A DNA stretch of 64,000 bases. It comes from an uncultured Psychrosphaera sp. (GTDB lineage Bacteria; Pseudomonadota; Gammaproteobacteria; Enterobacterales; Alteromonadaceae). The stretch covers positions 42,097 to 106,096 of the forward strand of contig NZ_CANMSK010000015.1 in the NCBI RefSeq assembly GCF_947500655.1. Direction: 5' to 3'. Made by a program: the position numbers and the translations under genes. The notes under the pieces were generated by a model that saw only the letters and a program-made list of their open reading frames with translations, did not search any database and had not been told where the DNA came from. Below, piece after piece: positions 19,451 through 29,271 of this stretch (its first letter is position 1; each line of letters begins with the position of its first letter).

Positions 19451-20584
19451 ATGAACATATTTATAGATGAAAACATTCCTTACGCTGACGACTTTTTTTC
19501 AGATATTGGTGAGATAACTCGCTTTGCTGGACGCGAGCTAACCGCAGAGCAAATGACTACCGCGGATATTCTTTTAGTGCGCTCCATCACTAAGGTCAAT
19601 CAGGCATTATTGTCAAAAGCGGATAAGTTATCTTTTGTTGGTACGGCAACCATAGGTGAAGATCATATAGATAAAACCTTGTTGGCAAACAAAAACGTTA
19701 CATTTACCTCCGCTCCCGGCTGTAATGCAATATCCGTTGCTGAATATGTTATCTCATCTTTGTATGTATTAGCTGAAAAATATCATTTTGATTTACTAAC
19801 TAAAACAGTCGCTATTATAGGTGTTGGCAATATTGGTAAATCGCTACAGAAAAAGTTAATGGCATTAGACATTAACTTAATATTATGTGATCCAGTCAGA
19901 GAACAAACGGAAGATGGGTTTGTCTCGTTAGATCACGCGTTAACGCATGCCGACGTTGTCACTTTTCATACCCCGTTAACCGCAAGCGGCAACCACCCAA
20001 GTTTTCATTTATTAAATGAGGATAATATTCAGTTACTAAAACAAGACGTTTGTTTAATAAATGCGAGCCGTGGTGAAGTAATTGATAACCAAGCTTTGCT
20101 AAATGAAATACATCGCCGTGATAAAAACCAAGAGTTAACCATTAAGCTGGTATTAGACGTATGGGAGAATGAACCTAACCCGCTATTAGAACTTATTGAA
20201 TATACTGATATCGCAAGTGCCCATATTGCAGGGTACAGCTTAGAAGGCAAAGCTCGTGGCACAGAAATGCTATATCAAGCTGTGTGTCAGCACTTGGGTT
20301 TACCTATTGTTAAAAAATTGGATGAGCTATTACCAATACCAAGCGTTACTAAGCTTGTATTAAATAACCAAGAACAAGAGGTGAATCAATTAAAACAAGT
20401 GGTTCATTTGGTTTACGATCCAAGGCGAGATGATGCTTTATTTAGAAATTTATTAGCGGTAAAAGGCTTTGATTGGTTACGCAAAAATTATCCGATTAGA
20501 CGCGAATGGTCATCGTTGAAATTAGAACGTATATCTAATAATGAAAAAGGTTTAAATTTTTTACAAATAGGGTTTGACGTTTAG
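19451..20584 (+). CDS. pdxB: 4-phosphoerythronate dehydrogenase
   Basis: A D-2-hydroxyacid dehydrogenase family enzyme (377 residues) for the second step of pyridoxal phosphate synthesis. The N-terminal NIFIDENIPYADDFFSDIG is typical of PdxB. The nucleotide fold VAIIGVGNIG lies at about 116-125, the substrate Arg in NASRGEVID and the catalytic His in SAHIAGYS. The C-terminal domain of about 90 residues separates it from other family members. It begins only 20 bases after the fabB terminator and precedes asd, as in other gammaproteobacteria. Confidence 0.95.
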   Translation: MNIFIDENIPYADDFFSDIGEITRFAGRELTAEQMTTADILLVRSITKVNQALLSKADKLSFVGTATIGEDHIDKTLLANKNVTFTSAPGCNAISVAEYVISSLYVLAEKYHFDLLTKTVAIIGVGNIGKSLQKKLMALDINLILCDPVREQTEDGFVSLDHALTHADVVTFHTPLTASGNHPSFHLLNEDNIQLLKQDVCLINASRGEVIDNQALLNEIHRRDKNQELTIKLVLDVWENEPNPLLELIEYTDIASAHIAGYSLEGKARGTEMLYQAVCQHLGLPIVKKLDELLPIPSVTKLVLNNQEQEVNQLKQVVHLVYDPRRDDALFRNLLAVKGFDWLRKNYPIRREWSSLKLERISNNEKGLNFLQIGFDV

Positions 20585-20640
20585 ACGTCTAGACGGTAGT
20601 TTTAATAAAAATTACTAATCAATAAAATAAATGTTTATGG

Positions 20641-20693
20641 CCCGTTTAACTTAAGTAAGTAACTATCTAAGTTATTAACTTAAGTTAAACGGG
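20641..20693 (+). repeat. Long perfect inverted repeat in the asd leader
   Basis: CCCGTTTAACTTAAGT (20641-20656) and its exact complement (20678-20693) form a 16-bp stem around a 21-base loop, ending 31 bases before the asd ATG. It lacks a T tract on either strand, so it is not a standard terminator. It may be an RNA hairpin in the leader, an operator or a processing site. Confidence 0.7.
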
Positions 20694-20724
20694 GATAAAC
20701 ATCATTCAACAGCAGAGTATTAAA

Positions 20725-21744
20725 ATGTCAGAACAAAAATATAATGTCGCAATATTAGGTGCCACTGGACTAGTTGGTCAAAACCTAATAGAAATTTTAG
20801 AACAAAGAAATTTCCCAGTAGGGGAATTGTTTCCTTTAGCTAGCGCTCGTTCAGCCGGTTCGACTATTAAGTTTAAGGGTAAAGACGTTGAAGTATTAAA
20901 TGTTGATGATTTTGACTGGACTAAAGCCCACATAGGATTGTTTTCTGCTGGTGGTGATGTTTCAGCTAAGTATGCGCCAATTGCTGCTGAGCAAGGCTGT
21001 GTCGTTATTGATAACACATCACACTTCCGTTATGAACCTGATATTCCTCTTGTTATTCCAGAAGTGAACCCACAAGCGGTTGCTGATTTTAGAAATAGAA
21101 ATATTATTGCAAACCCTAACTGTTCTACTATTCAAATGTTAGTAGCGTTAAAACCAATTCATGACGCGTACGGCATTGACCGTATTAATGTTTGTACTTA
21201 CCAGTCAGTAAGTGGCGCTGGCAAGTCAGCAGTAGATGAATTAGTTGGGCAAACGGCACAGTTAATGAATGGCCGTCCAGTTGAGTCAAAAATCTTTCCA
21301 ATGCAAATGGCATTTAACGTTATTCCTCAAATTGATGTGTTTGAAGATAACGGCTACACCAAAGAAGAAATGAAAATGGTGTGGGAAACTCATAAAATAT
21401 TTGGCGATGACTCTATTGGCGTTAACCCAACGGCAGTTCGTGTGCCTGTGTTTTACGGTCACGCCGAAGCAATTCATTTAGAATTACGTCAACCGGTTAC
21501 CGCTGACGATATAAAAAATGTGCTTGAGCAAGCACCAGGTGTAACTTTAATGCCTGATAGTACTGATTATCCAACACAAGTTACACATGCCAGTGGTCAA
21601 GATACGACGTTTGTTGGTCGTGTTCGTGAAGATATTTCACACCCAAATGGAATTAATTTATGGGTTGTAGCGGACAATATACGTAAAGGTGCGGCAACAA
21701 ATAGTATCCAAATAGCAGAAGTACTTATTGCTGATTATCTATAA
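20725..21744 (+). CDS. asd: Aspartate-semialdehyde dehydrogenase
   Basis: An NADP-dependent enzyme (339 residues) that makes aspartate semialdehyde for Lys, diaminopimelate, Met and Thr. GATGLVGQ (12-19) binds the nucleotide; the catalytic Cys133 (NPNCSTIQ) and His246 (GHAEAIH) are both present. E. coli has the paralogue Usg at this chromosomal place; here the intact catalytic residues argue for a working Asd. A long hairpin sits in its leader and a strong terminator follows. Confidence 0.93.
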   Translation: MSEQKYNVAILGATGLVGQNLIEILEQRNFPVGELFPLASARSAGSTIKFKGKDVEVLNVDDFDWTKAHIGLFSAGGDVSAKYAPIAAEQGCVVIDNTSHFRYEPDIPLVIPEVNPQAVADFRNRNIIANPNCSTIQMLVALKPIHDAYGIDRINVCTYQSVSGAGKSAVDELVGQTAQLMNGRPVESKIFPMQMAFNVIPQIDVFEDNGYTKEEMKMVWETHKIFGDDSIGVNPTAVRVPVFYGHAEAIHLELRQPVTADDIKNVLEQAPGVTLMPDSTDYPTQVTHASGQDTTFVGRVREDISHPNGINLWVVADNIRKGAATNSIQIAEVLIADYL

Positions 21745-21757
21745 TTTACATTAATAT

Positions 21758-21798
21758 AAAAAAGGCCTCTTTAATAAAACTAAAGAGGCTTTTTTTTT
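21758..21798 (+). terminator. Intrinsic terminator of asd
   Basis: GCCTCTTTA and TAAAGAGGC pair around a seven-base loop and are followed by nine T. Confidence 0.92.
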
Positions 21799-22169
21799 GG
21801 TCGATATAGTGTGTGTTACTCTTACTTTTTGTTGCCTAGGTAGATGTAGTTAAGAGGGGAGCTGGATGCAGAAGCTTTGCTGAACATTGATTTAGCTCAT
21901 TAGACCTGAAGATTAACGCTACGAACAAAAAGCTTTGGATTCAAACAATTCATATTTAAAGAGCAACAGATTCTATGTTCGAAATAAAGTATTTTTAAGC
22001 TAAATTGATAGATAGTGAGTTTTATTTTGAATAAAACTGGTATGTGCTTTGCTTTGAAATTGTAATAGTGTTTAAATTTACTTGTATTTTGATCTATCGA
22101 GTGCTGTAATTTTTATTGTAACTCGATAATTCGTCTATCATTTTTGTAAAATATTTTGGAAGTTAGTTA
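21799..22169. other. Leader region of fimV
   Basis: About 370 bases without a gene. It contains one 8-bp inverted repeat, TATCGAGT (22095-22102) and ACTCGATA (22121-22128), about 45 bases before the fimV start. There is no tRNA, riboswitch or recognisable promoter of high quality. Confidence 0.4.
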
Positions 22170-25100
22170 ATGCGATTATGCCTTAAAGTCCTTATTGTTC
22201 TTATAGTTACTAGTATTTTTACTGGTCAAACTTTTGCTAAATCTGAGTCAAAATTAAGAGGCCCTAAAGGCGTTGACTATGGCGAAATTGGGGTTCAGTA
22301 CGGCCCAACGTCTGAAAAAGATACAATTTGGAAACTAGCCAATAAGTTCCGCTTTAAAAATGACGTTACCGTCAACCAAGTAATGATCGCTATTTTAAGA
22401 AAAAACCCTAGAGCCTTTGAGTTTGAAAATTTGAATGGCCTTTACGATGGCGTATTTCTTGATATCCCAAGCCATCGTGAAGTAAAAGCTATCGATCCTA
22501 ATTATGCAAAACGCAGAGTTGATGCTGATAGTGAACTTTGGGCGGCAAGAATGAACGGTACATTTACCGCAGGCCAACAAGAAAGACTATTGAGTCCAAT
22601 AGAAGACGCTAAACAGCAAGATTTAAAACAGGCTAAAGACGAATTATCCGAAAAAATTAAAGAAGCCAGTGTTGAGCAAGCGGTAAAGTTTGATAATTTA
22701 CAGCAAAAATTCTCAACCTCAGTAAAAACAATTGAAAACGTTTTAGAAGAAAGCCAAACCAATCAAGACAAGTTAACCGTACTAGGTGACAAGATAGGTT
22801 TGTTAGAGCAAGACCTAAGTGCAGAAATAGAACACAGACAATTATTAACTGACCAGTTAAATAAAATTATTAATATGACACAAACTCAACTTGAAATGGC
22901 CCAAGCAAGAGAGTTTGAAGATAGTCAATCTTTAGGTAACCAACTCGCTAATTTCTTCAAGACAACCTTAGGCATGATAATGCTATCAGTAATACCTGCA
23001 TTATTAGTTTTATTTGGTGCCATGTATTACTTACGTAAGAAAGATGAGAAGAAAAATGCAGACAGTGAATTATTAGATCAGCCATCAATACTTAATCAAG
23101 ACTTCTCATCTTCACCGAGTACAGATGATTACTCGACAGACTCAATGGGGGATTTAAATGATGCCTTGTCTGATTTAGATATGAGTGACTCGTTAGATGA
23201 CTCAATTGAATTAGATGATGATCTTGATTTACTAGACGACTCTTTTGAAGATGACGATTTATTATCAGCTGACGATGACGATGTTTTGTTGGACGATGAT
23301 TTAAATAGTGAGGGCCTGGCTGAGAGTGATTTAGACGAATTGTTAAGTGAAGATCTCATTCCAGATGAAAGTACAGGTGACGAAGACGGTTTCGATGTTG
23401 ATAATGTACTAGATGCGGGTGATATCGAAGAACTCTTAGATGAGGATGATGTTTCTGAATCTGATGGAGACGACGTTGACGAAATTGAAATAGATGAAAC
23501 TGAAATTGATGAAGATGAAGTTTTAGACACTAGCGTAGATGATGTTGATGCGATCATGGATGAACTTGGCATCAATACAAATGACGATGATGAATTAGAT
23601 TTTGATGAAGACGAAGATGAATTTGATATAGATAATGTATTGGATGAAGAACTTTCTGAAACAGATGACGAATTTGATATAGATAATGTATTGGATGAAG
23701 AGCTTCCTGAAACAGAAGACGAATTTGATATAGATAATGTATTAGATGAAGAAGCCTCTGAAGCTGATGTTGATGATATATCAGCCGAGATTGATCCTGA
23801 TGACTTAATCGAAGAAGACGATGAATTTGATATAGACAATTTACTCGACGAGGAATTGTCAGAAGATGACATTGAATTAGCTGGATCAGACGAAGATGCT
23901 GGATCAGACGAAGACGCTAGCTCAGACGAAGACGCTGGCTCAGACGAAGATGCTAGCTCAGACGAAGACGCTGGATCAGACGAAGATGCTGGATCAGACG
24001 AAGATGCTGGATCAGACGAAGACGCTGGCTCAGACGAAGACGCTAGCTCAGACGAAGACGCTGGCTCAGACGAAGACGCTGGCTCAGACGAAGACGCTGG
24101 ATCAGACGAAGACGCTGGATCAGACGAAGACATTGAAGGTAATGTTGAGTCTGCAGCGGTAGATTTAAATGAATCTGAGCAAGAGAGTGACTTGCCTGAG
24201 CAAGATCTTGAAGCAAGTTTAGAGCTGGATTCATACCCAGAATTAAACTTGGATGAGGCTGAAGAAACTGAATTAGATACTGAAGTTGAGGATGAACAAC
24301 TTGACTCTGAATTAGATGAACTAGATCTAGACGAGTTGGATTCTAATTCTGAATTTGACGAAGATGAAGATAATGAAATTTCAATTGATGACTTGGGTGA
24401 TGAGTTAGATACAGACGTTAGTTCTGATATAGAAACTGATGATGACAAAAGAGCATTGGAAGATGTTTACCCAGATTTAGAGCTAGGTGGATCTGAATTG
24501 GATGACGAGCTCGTATCAAACGATGCTGATAATGTTGTTATTGATGAGCTTGGTGATGATTTAAGTGTTGGTACAGATGAAATTAATAGTGAAGACCCTG
24601 AGCTAGAACAAGACGAAACCAATGAAGATTCGGCAGAGATGGATATTAATTCTCTGGTAAGTGAATCAGATGAATCAGCGGAAGAACTATTAACCGATGA
24701 AGACTTAATAAGTAATAGTTTTGATGAAACAGACATTAATGATTTATTAGAAGATGATAATAATACCGTAGAAACTGACAACGAGTTAGAGCCAGAGGTT
24801 GAACTTGAGCCAGAGGTTGAACTTGAGCCAGACGTTGAACTTGACGTAAAAAATGACGTTGAAGCTGAACTTGATGTGGAATCTGATGACGATATTGAAT
24901 TTGATGCAGACCCAGAAACTGAGCTTGACCCTGATGTTGAGCCAAGTGATGAAGAAATTGATATTGATGAATTAGAGAACTCGGATTTTGATCAATTATT
25001 ATCAGAGTTATCGGAAACTGAGGAAGAGTCAGCCAATAGCAGTGAAGAAGAAAATGTTGAGCTTGATAATTCAGATGTTGACTCAGAACAAAACAATGAT

Positions 25101-25430
25101 GATATAGCAGATGTTAATGCTCAAAAAGATTATGTCAAAGTTGATACGTTAATGAATGAACTTGATGATCTTGATGAACCTGACATTTCTGATGATTTAG
25201 ATGTTGATGTAGGTCTAGATGATTTTGATGAGCTTGATGATGAACGTGGTTCTGTAGACGTTGATAAAGACTTAGGTGGCTATGGTTCTAACCTTGATAT
25301 TATCAGAACTTATATTGATATGGACGATGAAGAAAGTGCTCGTACGGCTATTTCAGAGATACTAGAAGGTGATAATGAGCAAGCTAAAATGGAAGCGCAA
25401 GAATTATTAAAAGAGTTAGATAAAGAATAA
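22170..25430 (+). CDS. fimV: FimV/HubP-type polar hub protein
   Basis: A single-pass inner-membrane protein of 1086 residues that organises the cell pole, type IV pili and chemoreceptor placement in relatives. In order: signal peptide (1-23), LysM-like peptidoglycan domain (about 37-93), coiled coil (about 150-245), membrane helix (about 268-289), then a huge acidic cytoplasmic region and the FimV C-terminal motif (about 1035-1085, LDIIRTYIDMDDEESARTAISEIL). The acidic part holds three 17-residue repeats starting DEFDIDNVLDEE (483-533) and 14 copies of a six-residue (A)(G/S)SDED unit (571-654). The position between asd and truA is the usual one. Confidence 0.92.
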   Translation: MRLCLKVLIVLIVTSIFTGQTFAKSESKLRGPKGVDYGEIGVQYGPTSEKDTIWKLANKFRFKNDVTVNQVMIAILRKNPRAFEFENLNGLYDGVFLDIPSHREVKAIDPNYAKRRVDADSELWAARMNGTFTAGQQERLLSPIEDAKQQDLKQAKDELSEKIKEASVEQAVKFDNLQQKFSTSVKTIENVLEESQTNQDKLTVLGDKIGLLEQDLSAEIEHRQLLTDQLNKIINMTQTQLEMAQAREFEDSQSLGNQLANFFKTTLGMIMLSVIPALLVLFGAMYYLRKKDEKKNADSELLDQPSILNQDFSSSPSTDDYSTDSMGDLNDALSDLDMSDSLDDSIELDDDLDLLDDSFEDDDLLSADDDDVLLDDDLNSEGLAESDLDELLSEDLIPDESTGDEDGFDVDNVLDAGDIEELLDEDDVSESDGDDVDEIEIDETEIDEDEVLDTSVDDVDAIMDELGINTNDDDELDFDEDEDEFDIDNVLDEELSETDDEFDIDNVLDEELPETEDEFDIDNVLDEEASEADVDDISAEIDPDDLIEEDDEFDIDNLLDEELSEDDIELAGSDEDAGSDEDASSDEDAGSDEDASSDEDAGSDEDAGSDEDAGSDEDAGSDEDASSDEDAGSDEDAGSDEDAGSDEDAGSDEDIEGNVESAAVDLNESEQESDLPEQDLEASLELDSYPELNLDEAEETELDTEVEDEQLDSELDELDLDELDSNSEFDEDEDNEISIDDLGDELDTDVSSDIETDDDKRALEDVYPDLELGGSELDDELVSNDADNVVIDELGDDLSVGTDEINSEDPELEQDETNEDSAEMDINSLVSESDESAEELLTDEDLISNSFDETDINDLLEDDNNTVETDNELEPEVELEPEVELEPDVELDVKNDVEAELDVESDDDIEFDADPETELDPDVEPSDEEIDIDELENSDFDQLLSELSETEEESANSSEEENVELDNSDVDSEQNNDDIADVNAQKDYVKVDTLMNELDDLDEPDISDDLDVDVGLDDFDELDDERGSVDVDKDLGGYGSNLDIIRTYIDMDDEESARTAISEILEGDNEQAKMEAQELLKELDKE
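23616..23768 (+). repeat. Three 51-bp tandem repeats in fimV
   Basis: Three consecutive 51-base units (23616, 23667, 23718) encode D-E-F-D-I-D-N-V-L-D-E-E plus five variable residues. More divergent copies occur before and after. Confidence 0.85.
23880..24131 (+). repeat. Minisatellite of fourteen 18-bp units in fimV
   Basis: Fourteen units of the form GCTGGATCAGACGAAGAC, with GGA/GGC/AGC and GAC/GAT variants, code for Ala-Gly/Ser-Ser-Asp-Glu-Asp. All units keep frame, so copy-number change alters length but not reading. The high DNA identity points to recent expansion. Confidence 0.95.
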
Positions 25431-25494
25431 AGCTTTGTTTAACTCAGTTAGTTTTTTATAATCAATGATTATTTAAAAATAATAGATTAGTTTT

Positions 25495-26280
25495 ATGCGA
25501 ATAGCACTAGGTGTGGAATACGACGGAGCCCAATTTTATGGTTGGCAACGTCAGCGGGATGTTACTACCGTTCAAGAAGAGTTAGAAAAGGCGCTTTCAA
25601 AAATAGCCAATCATCCAGTATCTGTATTTTGTGCAGGTCGCACTGACGCAGGTGTTCATGGAACAGGCCAAGTTGTTCATTTTGATACTGACTCAATCAG
25701 AGCCGATCGAGGATGGACTTTAGGTGTTAATACAATCTTACCAGATTCTGTCGCTGTTACATGGGTGAAACATGTCCCAGACGACTTTCATGCTCGTTTT
25801 TCGGCAACAGCCAGACGATACCGTTTTATAATCAGCAATTCTAAATTAAGGCCGGCGATACTTAATACCGGTTTAAGCCATTATTATTGTGATTTAGATG
25901 TAGATAAAATGCATCAAGCTGCACAATGTTTAATTGGGCAAAACGATTTTAGTTCTTTTAGGGCAGCTCATTGCCAAGCTAATACACCAAATAGGTTTAT
26001 GCATTTTATAAATGTTCATCGCTTTAATCACTTTATCGTTATAGATATTCAAGCAAATGCATTTTTACATCATATGGTTCGTAATATTGCAGGCAGTTTA
26101 ATTGCCATAGGTCGTGGTGATAAACCAATAGAATGGATGGCAGAGTTATTAGCTAAAAAAGATAGAACTTTAGCTGGGGAAACGGCTAAACCAAATGGAC
26201 TTTATTTGGTAAAAGTTGATTATCCAGAAGAATTTGGCTTACCAAATCAACACCTTGGTCCTTTGTTTATCCCTGATTAA
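25495..26280 (+). CDS. truA: tRNA pseudouridine(38-40) synthase
   Basis: A 261-residue enzyme that makes pseudouridine at positions 38-40 of the anticodon arm. [12 protein letters not shown] (9-20) and the catalytic Asp51 in [11 protein letters not shown] are decisive, with [14 protein letters not shown] and [11 protein letters not shown] further on. It begins 64 bases after fimV and is followed by accD as in most gammaproteobacteria (dedA is missing between them). Confidence 0.96.
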   Translation: MRIALGVEYDGAQFYGWQRQRDVTTVQEELEKALSKIANHPVSVFCAGRTDAGVHGTGQVVHFDTDSIRADRGWTLGVNTILPDSVAVTWVKHVPDDFHARFSATARRYRFIISNSKLRPAILNTGLSHYYCDLDVDKMHQAAQCLIGQNDFSSFRAAHCQANTPNRFMHFINVHRFNHFIVIDIQANAFLHHMVRNIAGSLIAIGRGDKPIEWMAELLAKKDRTLAGETAKPNGLYLVKVDYPEEFGLPNQHLGPLFIPD

Positions 26281-26413
26281 GTAGTCTTTGCCACTAATAA
26301 GACCAGTTTATTGATTTTTTTATTGTTACATTGTGGTTTAATAGCGTTAATTCTCATGCTTAGTACACATTTTATGTCTAAGTTTTTTTGATTTTTTTTA
26401 GGGTAGTAACGAC

Positions 26414-27286
26414 ATGAGTTGGATAGAAAAAATTCTTCCAAAAACAAATACATCGACCAAACGTAATATTCCAGAAGGCGTTTGGACTAAATGTACTAGC
26501 TGTGAATCTATTTTGTATAAAATTGATTTAGAAAAAGAACAAGGCGTTTGTCCTAAATGTGATCATCACATGCGTTTGTCCGGACGTAAACGTCTCGATT
26601 TATTTTTAGATACTGGCGAAAAAATAGAAATAGCAGCTGATTTAGAACCACAAGACGTATTAAAGTTTAAAGATACCAAACGTTATAAAGACCGGATTGT
26701 TGCTGCACAAAAACAAACTAATGAAAAAGATGCAATGATAGTAATGAAAGGACGTGTTAAAGGCATTCCTTGTGTTGCAGCTGCATTTGAATTTTCATTT
26801 ATGGGTGGCTCAATGGCTACCGTTGTTGGTGAAAAGTTTGTTCAAGCGGTGAACGTTTGTATTAAAGAAAATATACCGTTTATTTGTTTCTCGGCCTCTG
26901 GCGGCGCTCGTATGCAAGAAGCATTATTCTCATTAATGCAAATGGCAAAAACCAGTGCGGCATTAGCTAAGTTAAGCGAAAAAGGTCTTCCGTTTATTTC
27001 GGTATTAACTGACCCAACTATGGGCGGTGTGTCAGCCAGTTTAGCTATGTTAGGCGATATTAATATTGGTGAGCCAAAAGCCTTAATCGGTTTTGCTGGT
27101 CCTCGTGTTATTGAGCAGACTGTACGTGAAAAACTACCTGAAGGTTTCCAACGTAGTGAGTTTTTAATAGAACACGGTGCGATAGATATGATTGTAGATC
27201 GCAGAGAAATGCGAAATACAGTGGCGCGTTTATTTGCAAAAATGTGTAAACTACCATCATTGGAAAAAGAACACAGAACTGTATAA
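26414..27286 (+). CDS. accD: Acetyl-CoA carboxylase carboxyltransferase subunit beta
   Basis: The zinc-binding beta subunit (290 residues) that, with AccA, transfers CO2 from biotin to acetyl-CoA to form malonyl-CoA. The zinc ribbon Cys27, Cys30, Cys46 and Cys49 is intact. [21 protein letters not shown] and [10 protein letters not shown] form the crotonase-type core. The stop is directly followed by the folC ATG with no spacer; a terminator hairpin lies just inside folC. Confidence 0.96.
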   Translation: MSWIEKILPKTNTSTKRNIPEGVWTKCTSCESILYKIDLEKEQGVCPKCDHHMRLSGRKRLDLFLDTGEKIEIAADLEPQDVLKFKDTKRYKDRIVAAQKQTNEKDAMIVMKGRVKGIPCVAAAFEFSFMGGSMATVVGEKFVQAVNVCIKENIPFICFSASGGARMQEALFSLMQMAKTSAALAKLSEKGLPFISVLTDPTMGGVSASLAMLGDINIGEPKALIGFAGPRVIEQTVREKLPEGFQRSEFLIEHGAIDMIVDRREMRNTVARLFAKMCKLPSLEKEHRTV

Positions 27287-28579
27287 ATGTCAGAACAATG
27301 TATTTTTAAAAGCCAATCTCTTTCAGATTGGCTTTTTTATTTGGAATCCCAACACAATAAAGAAATAGATCTTGGCTTAGAGCGAGTCTTAACTGTGGCT
27401 GAAAATGCTAGCGTGAAGGACTTACATGCAGGCAAGGTGGTATTAGTTGCCGGAACTAATGGTAAAGGCACAACTATCCGCTTTATGGAACAGTATCTGT
27501 TAGGCTTAGGCAAAACGGTAGGTGTTTACAGCTCTCCCCACATGTTCGAGTATAACGAACGTGTTCGTATAAATGGCAGCTCTGCATCAGATCAAGATTT
27601 AATCGACTCATTTTCTTTTATTGAACAACACCGTAAAGGGACAAGTTTAAGTTATTTTGAGTTTGGTACATTAGCTGGTTTTAAATTATTGCAGAGTAAG
27701 CAACTCGATTATGTATTAGTAGAAGTTGGCTTAGGTGGTCGTTTAGACGCTACTAATATTTTAGAACATGACGTCTCTGTGGTGACCTCAATTGGCTTGG
27801 ATCATATCGATTGGCTTGGGGATACCATTGAAAAAATAGGGTTTGAAAAAGCGGGTGTTTTTCGCAAAGACAAGCCAGCAGTCGTTGGTGAGCCTAAGCA
27901 TATAGAGTCTATTGCTCAGCAAGCTAAAAATCATCAGGTGTCTGAGTTTGTGCAATTTGGCCAAGATTATTCATTTGAGCTAAATACGTCATTATTAGAA
28001 AATACGTGGGATTTTGTTTATGATGATATCCGATTCAATAAATTACCTAATGTTTTGATCCCAAAACAAAATATTTGTACTTCTTTAGTTACCTTAATAA
28101 AATTAGGTGTTACTTTAGAACAAGGTAATATTGAACAAACGTTATCGCAATTGTCTTTACCTGGTCGAATGCAAATAGTTTCCACAGAACCATTGCAAAT
28201 GGTTGACGTTGCACATAATCCACATGCAGTGGAGTATTTGCGTTCTATGGTATTGGCTGACAATCAATTAAAGTCAGTATCCAGCGTGACTGCGGTTATC
28301 GCCATGATGAAAGATAAAGACATTAAACAAACACTATCGTTAATGATTGATGTTGTTGATGAGTGGGTTCTCGGCGACTTAGTCGGTAATCCCAGAGCAG
28401 CAAAAAAAGAAGACATTTCTGAGATCCTAAAGAGTTTGGGACAAAATAATGTCACTATGTTACCTAGCGTAAAACTTGCTTGGCTGTATGCCAATGAAAA
28501 TCAAAACAAAGATAGTCTTTTACTTGGCTTCGGATCGTTCTACACTGTCGCCGAGATTCTAAATAAGGAAGAGGATTAG
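27287..28579 (+). CDS. folC: Bifunctional folylpolyglutamate / dihydrofolate synthase
   Basis: It adds glutamate to dihydropteroate and to folates (430 residues). The P-loop VAGTNGKGTT is at 54-63, SSPHMFEYNERVRI and LVEVGLGGRLDATN follow, and DVAHNPHA lies in the C-terminal ligase domain. The N-terminal SLSDWLFYLESQHNKEIDLGLERV aligns with E. coli FolC, so the start at 27287, abutting accD, is right. A perfect terminator-like hairpin covers codons 8-17. dedD begins one base after the stop. Confidence 0.95.
   Translation: MSEQCIFKSQSLSDWLFYLESQHNKEIDLGLERVLTVAENASVKDLHAGKVVLVAGTNGKGTTIRFMEQYLLGLGKTVGVYSSPHMFEYNERVRINGSSASDQDLIDSFSFIEQHRKGTSLSYFEFGTLAGFKLLQSKQLDYVLVEVGLGGRLDATNILEHDVSVVTSIGLDHIDWLGDTIEKIGFEKAGVFRKDKPAVVGEPKHIESIAQQAKNHQVSEFVQFGQDYSFELNTSLLENTWDFVYDDIRFNKLPNVLIPKQNICTSLVTLIKLGVTLEQGNIEQTLSQLSLPGRMQIVSTEPLQMVDVAHNPHAVEYLRSMVLADNQLKSVSSVTAVIAMMKDKDIKQTLSLMIDVVDEWVLGDLVGNPRAAKKEDISEILKSLGQNNVTMLPSVKLAWLYANENQNKDSLLLGFGSFYTVAEILNKEED
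27308..27339 (+). terminator. Terminator hairpin inside the folC coding start
   Basis: AAAAGCCAATCT (27308-27319), loop CTTTC and AGATTGGCTTTT (27325-27336) form a perfect 12-bp stem, continuing into T up to 27338. It lies 21 bases into folC, in codons that encode conserved FolC residues, and would attenuate transcription from accD into folC unless translation prevents folding. Confidence 0.75.
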
Positions 28580-28580
28580 T

Positions 28581-29198
28581 ATGACGAATTTAATTAAACA
28601 ACGTATTGTTGGTTTGTTACTGGTGTTAATCGCCGGTATTGTGTTTTTACCGGACTTATTGGACGGGGAAAAACAACAAACAAAAGAAGAGTTTAAAAAA
28701 ATTCCAATTCGTCCTGAAGTTGAAGAGTCTCCAATTGTTAGTGACTTCCCGACGGAAGAAGTATTAAACGCAATAAAAAAAGCACCTCAAGTTATTGAAA
28801 TTAAAGCTGATGATGAAACAGAGAAAGATGTTGCTGACGCTAAATCGATAGAATCCAAACCGGTAGAAGATAAAAAAACTAAAACGGTAGTGACTAAAGT
28901 TGTCCCAGTAAAACCTATTATTGAAGTTAAGCCTGTAAAAGCTGACTTTAAAAAAGATGCATGGATATTACAGTTAGGTAGCTTTAAGCATAAAGGCAAT
29001 GTAGACGCTCTAGAAAAACGTTTAAAGAAAGCTGGCTTTAAAGTGTTTATTAGACCGATAGAAACTAAGTCAGGTATATTGTCTAAAGTTTTTGTAGGAC
29101 CTGAGTTAGAGCGTAAAGATTTGGAAGAAGCACAAAAGACTTTAAAAGAGTTAACCGGATTAAACGGTACAATAACAAAATTTGTTCCTATAAATTAG
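28581..29198 (+). CDS. dedD: SPOR-domain protein DedD
   Basis: A 205-residue inner-membrane division protein with one helix (about 10-26), a Pro/Lys/Glu/Val-rich linker (about 30-125) and a C-terminal SPOR domain (about 128-205, beginning DAWILQLGSFKHKGNVDALEKRL) that binds denuded septal peptidoglycan. Order folC-dedD-cvpA-purF is standard. It sits one base after folC and is probably cotranscribed. Confidence 0.9.
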   Translation: MTNLIKQRIVGLLLVLIAGIVFLPDLLDGEKQQTKEEFKKIPIRPEVEESPIVSDFPTEEVLNAIKKAPQVIEIKADDETEKDVADAKSIESKPVEDKKTKTVVTKVVPVKPIIEVKPVKADFKKDAWILQLGSFKHKGNVDALEKRLKKAGFKVFIRPIETKSGILSKVFVGPELERKDLEEAQKTLKELTGLNGTITKFVPIN

Positions 29199-29271
29199 TA
29201 GTCTCTTGTTACTTAGTCTGTTAGAATTTGCGCCGAATTTTAGCCACCATTTTATAAGTTTATAAGTCAAT

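Noticed and set aside
20585..20724. Lysine riboswitch before asd
   Set aside because: The leader is too short and shows only a simple hairpin, not the five-helix lysine aptamer.
23880..24131. CRISPR-like regular repeats
   Set aside because: The units are contiguous, 18 bp and in frame with no unique spacers; they are protein-coding repeats in fimV.
23129..24448. A 439-residue serine-rich frame on the minus strand
   Set aside because: It is the reverse reading of the acidic repeats of fimV; GAC/GAT/GAA codons read backwards give Ser-rich sequence. No start signal or independent evidence.
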